This document shows positions 1 to 6,376 of a DNA stretch of 6,459 nucleotides, one piece after another. The DNA lies in assembly GCA_937941745.1 (NCBI GenBank), contig CALDGV010000534.1, positions 1-6,459 of the forward strand, written 5' to 3'. Each line of letters opens with the position of its first letter. The first letter of the stretch is position 1. The notes beneath the pieces were generated by a model, which searched no databases, was not told where the DNA came from, and was given only the letters and a program-made list of their open reading frames with translations. Source of the DNA: an uncultured Prosthecobacter sp. (GTDB lineage: Bacteria > Verrucomicrobiota > Verrucomicrobiia > Verrucomicrobiales > Verrucomicrobiaceae). A program made the translations under genes and the position numbers.

Positions 1-68
1 GCGTGGTGCACGAAGGCCTCACGCCGGAGCAGGGCTTCGCGATGTTCAACGACCTCAAGGGCAAGTAA
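1..68 (+). CDS. 3' end of an unidentified protein-coding gene
   Basis: Only the last 21 codons are present, in the frame starting at base 3 and ending with TAA at 66-68. The peptide ends ...LTPEQGFAMFNDLKGK. The codons are GC-rich at third positions, as in the genes that follow. It does not look like the end of DhaK, which normally finishes with an Asp-Ala-Pro...Thr-Pro-type tail, so the gene before dhaL is probably not its usual partner. A short helix followed by a Lys/Gly-rich end is seen in medium-chain zinc dehydrogenases, among others, but 21 residues are too few to assign a family. A hairpin with a T-run follows 12 bases after the stop, supporting a true gene end. Confidence 0.65.
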   Translation, partial: VVHEGLTPEQGFAMFNDLKGK

Positions 69-80
69 GCCCCTGGTCTC

Positions 81-124
81 CTGCGGAGAACGTCGGCAAT
101 TGCCCTGCGTTCTCCGCAGCTTTT
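81..124 (+). terminator. Probable Rho-independent terminator with a palindromic loop
   Basis: A perfect 12-bp inverted repeat (CTGCGGAGAACG at 81-92 and its complement at 108-119) is followed by C and four T residues (121-124). The 15-base loop contains a 10-base palindrome, GGCAATTGCC, at 95-104, so the loop could fold on itself. It lies 12 bases after the stop of the upstream gene and about 35 bases before the dhaL start. The T-run is short, so termination may be partial and the hairpin could act as an attenuator or an mRNA 3'-end stabiliser. Confidence 0.75.
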
Positions 125-159
125 GACCGCTCATTCCAACCTTCACCCTTTTGCTTTCC

Positions 160-792
160 ATGGAACTTACCCCCAACCAAGTCCGCCTCATGATGATGCA
201 GGTGGCGGATGCCATCATTGAAGCTGAACCCATGCTTTCTCAGGCTGACCGCGATCTTGGCGATGGCGATCACGGCCTGGGCATGAAGCGTGGCATGGAG
301 GCCGTGAAGGCCCAGCTGGGGGCGCTCGATCCCACCACGGCTGAGCAGGTTCTCGTCACCACCGGCACGGCCATGATGACCAGCATGGGAGGTGCCTCGG
401 GAGCGATCTTTGGCACGCTTTTCCGCTCCGGCGGCAAGGCTCTGACCGCTGCCGGCCGCTTTGATGCTGCCAGCCTTCCGCTCTTTTTGGAGACGGCCGT
501 GGAGGCCATCATGAAGCGTGGTGGGGCCAAGCCCGGTGACAAGACGATGATTGATGCCCTCGCTCCTGCGGCCGCCAAGGCCAGGGAAGTCGCCTCGCTG
601 GACCTTCCGCAGGCGCTGGTCGCCATCGCCGAAGCGGCGGAGGCTGGCAAGGAGGCCAGCAAGGCCATGATCGCTCAATTCGGCCGCGCCAAGACCCTTG
701 GTGAGGCCTGCCTCGGATTTCCAGACGCCGGCGCTCTCTCCGTGACGGTGATCTTGAACGCCATGCGGGATTATGTGAGTTGTCAGGCCTGA
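160..792 (+). CDS. dhaL: Dihydroxyacetone kinase, DhaL (ADP/ATP-binding) subunit
   Basis: DhaL is the nucleotide-binding subunit that phosphorylates dihydroxyacetone (or a related short ketose) held covalently by DhaK; it is cytoplasmic. The 210-residue product matches the usual length. Seen in sequence: D30-R-D-L-G-D35-G-D37-H-G, whose three aspartates sit at the same numbers as the Mg-binding aspartates of E. coli DhaL; GGASG at 77-81; GDKTMID at 126-132; and GRA (175-177)...LGE...DAGA (189-192), where the family usually has DPGA. ATG at 160 was chosen over an in-frame TTG at 151 because it gives this register. No Shine-Dalgarno is visible; the bases before the start are pyrimidine-rich. 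DhaK and DhaM are not in the window, so the phosphate donor (ATP, or PTS via DhaM) cannot be decided. The substrate could be another ketose such as erythrulose. Confidence 0.93.
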   Translation: MELTPNQVRLMMMQVADAIIEAEPMLSQADRDLGDGDHGLGMKRGMEAVKAQLGALDPTTAEQVLVTTGTAMMTSMGGASGAIFGTLFRSGGKALTAAGRFDAASLPLFLETAVEAIMKRGGAKPGDKTMIDALAPAAAKAREVASLDLPQALVAIAEAAEAGKEASKAMIAQFGRAKTLGEACLGFPDAGALSVTVILNAMRDYVSCQA

Positions 793-811
793 CAACCCAC
801 CTTCCCGCCGA

Positions 812-1171
812 ATGAGACACCTGCTCTGCCTGTTCCTGCTCGCCGGTTTCACGGTGTCCGGCATGGGGGCGGAGCCTGGCAGGGCAGGTGTGTCAGAGCC
901 TGAGGCCAGGCGGCCCTCGGCCCGAATCCAGGTGGCGGTGAAGAGCCTGACTCCCAGCCAGCGCACCCGCCTGCTGGATTTGATCAATCACGGCAGCGAA
1001 GAAGCTTTGCTGACCCTGCCACGGGTGGGGGAAACGCGGGCTGCCGCCCTCAAAAAAGCCCGTCCGATCCTCGACCTGCTGGATCTGCTCAAGGTCCCCG
1101 GCATCGGCGAGCAGACCGTGATCGATTTCGTGAACCACGCCCGGGCCCGGTTCCCGGCCCGAACCACCTAG
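812..1171 (+). CDS. Small secreted helix-hairpin-helix protein, ComEA-like
   Basis: The 119-residue product begins with a signal-peptide-like segment (MRHLLCLFLLAGFTVSGMGA, cleavage probably near residue 20), then a polar linker to about 45. The rest is a tandem helix-hairpin-helix unit: N59...SEEALLTLP with hairpin LPRVGETRA at 69-77, then LDLL and a second hairpin VPGIGEQTV at 95-103. This spacing and the PGIG hairpin match the HHH_3 domain of ComEA, which binds double-stranded DNA outside the cytoplasmic membrane during DNA uptake. The family match is visible; a role in competence is inference, since no other competence gene is nearby. The first hairpin has Arg-Val where PGIG is typical. 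It starts 19 bases after dhaL and could be cotranscribed, with no functional link obvious. No Shine-Dalgarno precedes the ATG. Confidence 0.8.
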   Translation: MRHLLCLFLLAGFTVSGMGAEPGRAGVSEPEARRPSARIQVAVKSLTPSQRTRLLDLINHGSEEALLTLPRVGETRAAALKKARPILDLLDLLKVPGIGEQTVIDFVNHARARFPARTT

Positions 1172-1293
1172 GAGGCGGCGAAACCATCCCATGGCTGAAC
1201 AGGCCGTCTTCTGGCCTTGGATTGCCTTTGGACAGCGGCCGCAAAGCTGCCAAACCGCGAGAAAAGGCCTGAGCGGGCGCGTTCTTTGCTTTC

Positions 1294-3819
1294 ATGCGCC
1301 GCGCCCTGCTTCTGCTCGCCTTCTGCTCCGTTCTGCATGGTCAGGATCTGGAGCGCATTTTTGAGGAGGGAAACATCGGGCCGCTGCGGCAGTATCTGGC
1401 CGCCGGGGAGTATGAGGACGTGGCGCTGATCTGTGAGCGCATCATCCAGCGTGGCATGAAGTCGCCCGACTGGCGCGTGATGCGCCTCCAGGCGCTGATG
1501 GCTCTCGGTGAGGATGAAAAGGCGCGGGATGAGGCCCAGCTCGCGGTGAAGACCTTCCCAGGGAACCTCGAGCTGCTGATGCTGCAGCATGAAAATGCCC
1601 GCCGCACCGGCCGGAAGGACATCATGGAGGCGGTGCTGAAGGAGGTGAACGCCGTGGCCAAGGCTGGATCGCCCAAGGACCGTACTGCGGCGGACTGGGT
1701 GGCGCTGGGCCGGGCGGCTCTGGCCCTGGGGGCGGATGCCAAGAAGGTGATCAGCCAGTATTTCCAGGCAGCGCAAAAGAAGGATCCCAAGCACGAAGCG
1801 GCCTATCTGGCGGAGGGGCATCTGGCGCTGGAGAAGGATGACGCCGCACGGGCTGCGGAGGTCTTCCGCGCCGGGCTGAAGGCCTGCGGGGAGAGTGCCG
1901 ACCTGCGCGTGGGCCTGGCCCTGGCCTATGCCAACGGAGATGGCGAAAAGTCGCTGGAAAGCCTGAAGCGTGCCCTGGAGATGAACCCCAACCACGCCGA
2001 GGCGCTGCTGAACCAGGCGGAGTCCCTCATTCGGGCGGAGAAGTTCCTGGATGCCGCCGGGCTGGTGCAGAAGGTGCTGGATGTGTGCGGCAACCATCCG
2101 CAGGCCTGGGCCCTGCTGGCCGCGATCTCCCACCTCAGTGCGGCGGACAAGGCCCGCTTTGAATCCTCCCGCGCCAACGGTCTGAAACGCTGGGACAAGA
2201 ACCCTGAAGTGGACCACACGATCGGCCGCGTGCTGTCGCGCGCCTACCGCTTCGCCGAGGGGGCAGGGCATCAGCGGCAGGCGCTGGAGTTCGACCCCGG
2301 CTACATGCCGGCAAGGGTGGCCCTGACGCAGGACCTGCTGCGCCTGGGCGAGGAGGCGGAAGCCTGGAAGCTGGCCGCCGAAATCCGCTCCCAGGACGGC
2401 TACAACGTCCAGGCCTTCAACATCGGCCAGCTGGAGAAGCAGATGGCGGGCTTCACCACGAAGACCTTTGACGACTTCATCCTCAAGATGCCGAAGCGTG
2501 ACTGGCCGGTGTATGGCGAGGAGGCGCTGGCGCTGCTGCGCGAAGCCAAAAGCGTGCTCACGGCCAAATACGGCCTCGATCTGAAGCGTCCGGTGATCGT
2601 GGAGTTCTTTGGCCAGCAGCAGGACTTCGCCATCCGCACCTTCGGCAGCCTGGGCGGCCAGGGGTTGCTGGGCGTGTGCTTTGGCACCGTCATCACGATG
2701 AACAGCCCCGGCAGCCTGGCCCACGGCAGGAACAACTGGCAGAGCACGCTCTGGCATGAGTTCTGCCACGTGGTGACGCTGAGCCTCACGCAGAACAAGA
2801 TGCCACGCTGGCTGAGCGAGGGCATCAGCGTGCATGAGGAGAGCCAGCGCCATCCCGTCTGGGGCATGCCCATGGATGCCAAGTTTCGCCGCATGATCCT
2901 GGAGGACGAGGCGATGAAGCCCATCAGCCAGCTCAGCAGCGCCTTCCTGAACGCCGAAAGCGAAGACCACCTCATGTTCGCCTACTTTCAGTCCGCGCAG
3001 GTCGTCGGCTGGCTGCTGGAGAGGTTTGGCGCGGGCAAGTTTCAGGCCATCCTGAAGGATCTCGCAGATGGCAAGCGCATCAACGATGCCATTGCCGGCA
3101 ACACCGAGCCGATGGAGAAACTGGAGCCCGCCTTTGAAAAGCATCTGAAGGCCAAGGCGGCCGCCTTTGGCAGCCAGGCCGACTGGAAAAAGCCCGGTCC
3201 AGAGGAGGTGAATCCGCTGGATCCTGCCTCGGTGGCGGACTTTGCCAAGGCGCACCCGAACAACCTCTGGGCGCTGCACCGCCAGATCGAGGCGCTGAGC
3301 GAGGCGGAGGAGTGGCCTGAGGTCCTGTCGCTGGCGGAGCGGCTGATCGCCCTGGTGCCTGAAGACTTCAGCCCTGAGGGCGGCCACCAGCTCAAGGCCA
3401 GGGTGCTGCGTGAATTGAAGCGAGATGACGAGGAGACCGCCGTGCTGCGTCAGATCGCCGCGCACGAGCCCAGCGCCATGCCCATCTTCCTGCGCCTGAT
3501 CGAGCTAGACACGAAAAGGCAGGCCTGGCCGGAGGTGCGGGAGAACGCAGCGCGCGCCCTGGCCCTGAACCCCTTCCTTCGCACGCCACAGCAGGCCATG
3601 GCCGAAAGCAGCGAGGCAATGGGGAACCCTCCTGCCGCCATCGCCGCCTGGCAGCGCGTGCTCCTGCTGGACCCCGATGGCGCGGCCATGACCCACTACC
3701 GGCTGGCTGGCCTGCTTCGTGAAACCGATGCCGCCAAGGCCAAGCAGCATCTTCTCGACTGCCTCGCCCTCGCCCCCCGCTTCCGTGAAGGCCTGGCAAT
3801 GCTGAAAAACTGGCCATGA
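1294..3819 (+). CDS. Exported TPR protein with a central gluzincin-type zinc metallopeptidase domain (peptidase MA-like)
   Basis: The 841-residue product has a short signal peptide (MRRALLLLAFCSVLHG, residues 1-16). Alanine/leucine-rich TPR-like helical pairs fill about 40-370, clearest at 166-275 where units end in motifs such as ALEMNPNHAEAL. The catalytic region is about 395-620: HEFCH at 488-492 supplies two zinc-binding histidines and the general-base Glu489, and WLSEG at 506-510 supplies the third ligand Glu509. This HExxH plus downstream W-x-x-E-G arrangement is that of the peptidase MA/gluzincin clan. Helices after it (AYFQSAQVVGWLLERFG) are also typical. Further TPR-like repeats run from about 640 to 841. 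The likely role is proteolysis of, or binding to, periplasmic or secreted proteins; the substrate is unknown. It begins 122 bases after the HhH gene. Its stop overlaps the next start by ATGA. No Shine-Dalgarno precedes the ATG, but TTTGCTTTC abuts it. Confidence 0.88.
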   Translation: MRRALLLLAFCSVLHGQDLERIFEEGNIGPLRQYLAAGEYEDVALICERIIQRGMKSPDWRVMRLQALMALGEDEKARDEAQLAVKTFPGNLELLMLQHENARRTGRKDIMEAVLKEVNAVAKAGSPKDRTAADWVALGRAALALGADAKKVISQYFQAAQKKDPKHEAAYLAEGHLALEKDDAARAAEVFRAGLKACGESADLRVGLALAYANGDGEKSLESLKRALEMNPNHAEALLNQAESLIRAEKFLDAAGLVQKVLDVCGNHPQAWALLAAISHLSAADKARFESSRANGLKRWDKNPEVDHTIGRVLSRAYRFAEGAGHQRQALEFDPGYMPARVALTQDLLRLGEEAEAWKLAAEIRSQDGYNVQAFNIGQLEKQMAGFTTKTFDDFILKMPKRDWPVYGEEALALLREAKSVLTAKYGLDLKRPVIVEFFGQQQDFAIRTFGSLGGQGLLGVCFGTVITMNSPGSLAHGRNNWQSTLWHEFCHVVTLSLTQNKMPRWLSEGISVHEESQRHPVWGMPMDAKFRRMILEDEAMKPISQLSSAFLNAESEDHLMFAYFQSAQVVGWLLERFGAGKFQAILKDLADGKRINDAIAGNTEPMEKLEPAFEKHLKAKAAAFGSQADWKKPGPEEVNPLDPASVADFAKAHPNNLWALHRQIEALSEAEEWPEVLSLAERLIALVPEDFSPEGGHQLKARVLRELKRDDEETAVLRQIAAHEPSAMPIFLRLIELDTKRQAWPEVRENAARALALNPFLRTPQQAMAESSEAMGNPPAAIAAWQRVLLLDPDGAAMTHYRLAGLLRETDAAKAKQHLLDCLALAPRFREGLAMLKNWP

Positions 3820-5549
3820 AGGTGGTGGATCCTGATCAACGAATCCCTCATTCCATGACGAAAGGCAGCTGGAGGCGGCTTGTCGCCACTGATGCGATGG
3901 GCAATCCAGTCAAACTCCCCGCAGGCACCACGGCATGGTGCATTCTGGAAAGGCAGACCTGGGTGATTTCGAACCCGCCGGCGAATGCTCCGAGCAGGAC
4001 GGAAATCGTGCAGGTGAAGACCATCACGATTGCTCCAGGCGAATCCACGAGCGAAGACATCATCGATACCGACCACTACATGGAAACCGCAGCTTTCAAC
4101 ACGGAGGTCAGACTTCTGGCGCGCCTCCTCCCGATGGAGTTAGCGCCTGAAGTGCTCGCTGTGAACACCAATTTTGACGAGGGTGATGTCGATGATGAAA
4201 CGCAATACGCGAAGCCTGATTGCGAAAACGGCACACTGAAAGCAGCACGCGATCATCTCGATGGAAAATGGGAAGAAGGCGACATCGTCACTGAAAACCT
4301 GCACCAAGGGTTCATCGGCTTGCGACCTGGAACCCTGCCTTACACCGAAACAGCAGGTGCGGTCGTGAAGATCAAGAAGCTCGACAAGAACGACCCTGAA
4401 ACCAACCGCAAGCAGTCGGGTCATGTCCGCCTCTATGCTGTTTGGGGATCGGAGGGCAACGAGTCTGAGATGAAGATCGAGCTTTATGACAAGGATAGCC
4501 TTGTCGCCAATGACATCGGCCCGCAGCTCTATCACCAGAACCCAAACACACCGGTCACATTCTACTTGGAAGGCGTCGAACCGGGCAAGATCACGCTGGA
4601 GTTCAGCTATCAGAAAGGTTCCACCAGTTTCAAGCATGAGCAGGAGTTCCTTGTCGCCACACATCAGACGAAGGACAAGTGGCTCAAGGAAATCCGCTAC
4701 CAGCTGCTTTTGCAGACGAATGGAGCTGTGGACATGGATCACTACCTACCAAACAACGGCGGCTGGAGGCCGCGCCCAGACCCAGCATCGGGGGCGAGTT
4801 CCTTTGTCTGGCATAAAGACCGTGTTCGGGCGATCTACGACTACTACGGCCAGCTCTTTGAGCAGAAGCCTGAGAAGCTCGACTGGATGGGTGCAGCAAG
4901 GATGGTGGGCGGCGCGGTTTATGGGGGGCTTTGCGACCTCCAGGCTTCAACCCCTTCGTTCAGCGTGATGGATGAGCTGATGGGAGGGCAAATCCTCATC
5001 TACCGTGACTTGGCTTGGCAACACCGCGCCTATGTCGCTAGCGGGATCTGGGCTTTGGAGTGGGTGGCCGAGCACGATTCTGGATCAGTCAATGGTATTG
5101 GGGGACAGGATGCCTGCGAAATCGAGGTCTGGAAGAACTTTGACTCAGCAGTCCACAACAATAGCTGGTCAGGTATTAAAACCGCATCAAGGCGTCTTGT
5201 TCGCCGTGAACAAGAAGAAGTCATTGCTCCGATGTGGTCGGATATCATGAGCACAGCTTCTGGGTTCGCCACCATTGCATCAGGTGAGGCCAAGAATCCC
5301 GTTGATCCTGCCTCTCCAACATTCCACCAAGTCGTGCCCGGAGGAAGCGTTGCAAACTACCCTGACCGAAGCCGCTTTTCTTTCGGGTGGGCCAACAGTC
5401 CCAAGGGAGTGTTTTCAGTGTGGTGGGGTGAAACTGAAAGCAGCGGCACTCCAGCGGCATTTTATGGGGCATCAGAACGTCTCGGCTTAGTTCGCATTCC
5501 TCTGCGCACACGAGCAGCATTATTCGCTCAATTCGGAACCATTTATTGA
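3816..5549 (+). CDS. Uncharacterised modular protein with a C-terminal helical domain; possibly N-terminally truncated
   Basis: I do not recognise a named family. The 577-residue product has no signal peptide or membrane segment. Visible parts: a beta-rich N-terminal stretch to about 111 ending LLPMELAP (104-111); an acidic segment NTNFDEGDVDDETQYAKPDC (117-136) resembling Asp-rich calcium-binding loops; a probable beta-sandwich at about 200-282 (SGHVRLYAVWG, then YLEGVEPGKITLEFSYQKG); and from about 286 a largely helical domain with AIYDYYGQLF, MVGGAVYGG, RDLAWQHRAYV (397-407) and RREQ (463-466). The LLPMEL and NTNFDEG-type segments recall, from memory, large extracellular or Rhs-associated Verrucomicrobiota proteins. 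The ATG at 3816 overlaps the preceding stop (ATGA), suggesting translational coupling; ATG at 3855 is an alternative. An in-frame stop at 3786 bars a longer start. GC content and codon choice differ from the preceding gene, so this may be an acquired or remnant module. Confidence 0.8.
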   Translation: MKVVDPDQRIPHSMTKGSWRRLVATDAMGNPVKLPAGTTAWCILERQTWVISNPPANAPSRTEIVQVKTITIAPGESTSEDIIDTDHYMETAAFNTEVRLLARLLPMELAPEVLAVNTNFDEGDVDDETQYAKPDCENGTLKAARDHLDGKWEEGDIVTENLHQGFIGLRPGTLPYTETAGAVVKIKKLDKNDPETNRKQSGHVRLYAVWGSEGNESEMKIELYDKDSLVANDIGPQLYHQNPNTPVTFYLEGVEPGKITLEFSYQKGSTSFKHEQEFLVATHQTKDKWLKEIRYQLLLQTNGAVDMDHYLPNNGGWRPRPDPASGASSFVWHKDRVRAIYDYYGQLFEQKPEKLDWMGAARMVGGAVYGGLCDLQASTPSFSVMDELMGGQILIYRDLAWQHRAYVASGIWALEWVAEHDSGSVNGIGGQDACEIEVWKNFDSAVHNNSWSGIKTASRRLVRREQEEVIAPMWSDIMSTASGFATIASGEAKNPVDPASPTFHQVVPGGSVANYPDRSRFSFGWANSPKGVFSVWWGETESSGTPAAFYGASERLGLVRIPLRTRAALFAQFGTIY

Positions 5550-5557
5550 TCACGTTT

Positions 5558-6376
5558 ATGCTGCGGCTCCTGATCGTCCTCTTCTGCGTTATCACGTCAG
5601 TCACTCATGCGGCTGAGGCGGTGCTTGTTGATCTTAACAAGCCTGATACGTATCGTTCATTGTTTGATGCGGGTCTTCGTCCAAGAAAGGCATTTCGTGA
5701 AAGCATAGATGGTCTGCTGGAAATCAGGCCATCCAAAGAAGTAGCCTTTCGGATTGGCGAAAAGCAGATTCCAGCCGTCAAAGCCATTTGGTCATTTGAT
5801 GTTGCTAACAACGAACAGATTAACGTCATCCGTGGGGTTGTGGACGATGCTTGGACAAAGGCCGAGGCGTTTGAAAAGACGCGGGAACTTGAGTCTGCCT
5901 TAGGAGGTGATGTGACACGGCTCAAGCAGTGGATCGATTCCTATCCAAGCCCGTCAGAAAGTGGAGACTTGTGGGGACGAAGGTGGCGTAGTGAAGATGG
6001 CACCCGAAGCGTTAAGTATTACTTCCGCCACTCCATGCAGGATGCCCGTCCCTTGACGATCTCGATCTCGATCGAGTTGCACTGGCCGGGCAGAAAGCGT
6101 GGCTTTCGTGAAACCCCACTCAAGCCACCCGCCGGATACGAACATGTGGACATCAGCTTTGATGAGACCTACGGCGGAACGGCTGACACGCCTTTACCAC
6201 CAGAGCCAAAAGCAACTGCCGCGCCCACCGGTCCACGTTCGCCATCTGAGGTCAGGGAGAAGGCTATCGAGCAACCCAATGGCCCGTCAGCCTCATCAAC
6301 GCCGTGGAGCATCATTGTTGTCTTGATCTTGGCGGCGCTAGGTCTGCTGTGGTTGTTGCTCAAGAAGTGGAAGTGA
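5558..6376 (+). CDS. Uncharacterised membrane-anchored protein with signal peptide, extracytoplasmic domain and C-terminal transmembrane helix
   Basis: The 272-residue product starts with a clear signal peptide (MLRLLIVLFCVITSVTHA, cleavage near 18-21). A mixed alpha/beta domain of about 190 residues follows, including WSFDVANNEQINVI, a helix around TRELESALGGDVTRLKQWI and strands such as SVKYYFRHS and TISISIELHW. Then come a proline-rich linker (about 210-248) and a transmembrane helix (about 250-268) ending in KKWK. The predicted topology puts the main domain outside the cytoplasmic membrane with a short basic cytoplasmic tail. No enzyme motif is recognised. ATG at 5558 is preferred over the in-frame TTG at 5546 because it gives a standard signal peptide; it lies 8 bases after the preceding stop, so the two genes are probably cotranscribed. 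After the signal-peptide codons the gene is noticeably AT-richer than the left half and uses rarer codons such as AGA and ATA. It could be an immunity-like partner of the upstream protein or part of an envelope complex. Confidence 0.85.
   Translation: MLRLLIVLFCVITSVTHAAEAVLVDLNKPDTYRSLFDAGLRPRKAFRESIDGLLEIRPSKEVAFRIGEKQIPAVKAIWSFDVANNEQINVIRGVVDDAWTKAEAFEKTRELESALGGDVTRLKQWIDSYPSPSESGDLWGRRWRSEDGTRSVKYYFRHSMQDARPLTISISIELHWPGRKRGFRETPLKPPAGYEHVDISFDETYGGTADTPLPPEPKATAAPTGPRSPSEVREKAIEQPNGPSASSTPWSIIVVLILAALGLLWLLLKKWK

Noticed and set aside
123..151. TTGACC at 123-128 as a -35 box for dhaL
   Set aside because: No acceptable -10 sequence lies 16-18 bases downstream; that region is CCCTTT-like.
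151..159. TTG at 151 as the dhaL start
   Set aside because: ATG at 160 gives a protein of the normal length with the metal-binding aspartates at the same positions as in E. coli DhaL.
55..987. A 310-codon open frame on the minus strand
   Set aside because: It runs across the terminator and is antisense to dhaL and to the first part of the HhH gene. Its low-complexity Gly/Arg/His composition marks it as a shadow frame.
1142..1165. Strong GC-rich inverted repeats at the end of the HhH gene as a terminator
   Set aside because: They lie within the last codons, several alternative pairings are possible, and there is no T-run afterwards.
1318..1326. LAFC at residues 8-11 of the TPR-peptidase as a lipobox
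   Set aside because: Phe directly before the Cys does not fit the lipobox, and the hydrophobic stretch before it is too short. Ordinary signal-peptide cleavage near residue 16 fits better.
1168..3465. A 765-codon open frame on the minus strand
   Set aside because: It is fully antisense to the TPR-peptidase gene, which has a signal peptide, repeats and a catalytic motif. The antisense translation shows no domains and is rich in Gln/His/Arg/Leu, as expected for the complement of a GC-rich gene.
3221..5315. GATCCTGCCTC repeated in two genes (near 3221 and 5305)
   Set aside because: Both copies encode Asp-Pro-Ala-Ser in unrelated contexts, and the similarity does not extend beyond a few codons, so it is probably chance.
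5546..5557. TTG at 5546 (overlapping the previous stop as TTGA) as the start of the membrane protein
   Set aside because: ATG at 5558 gives a compact standard signal peptide; the TTG would add four residues without a better ribosome-binding site.
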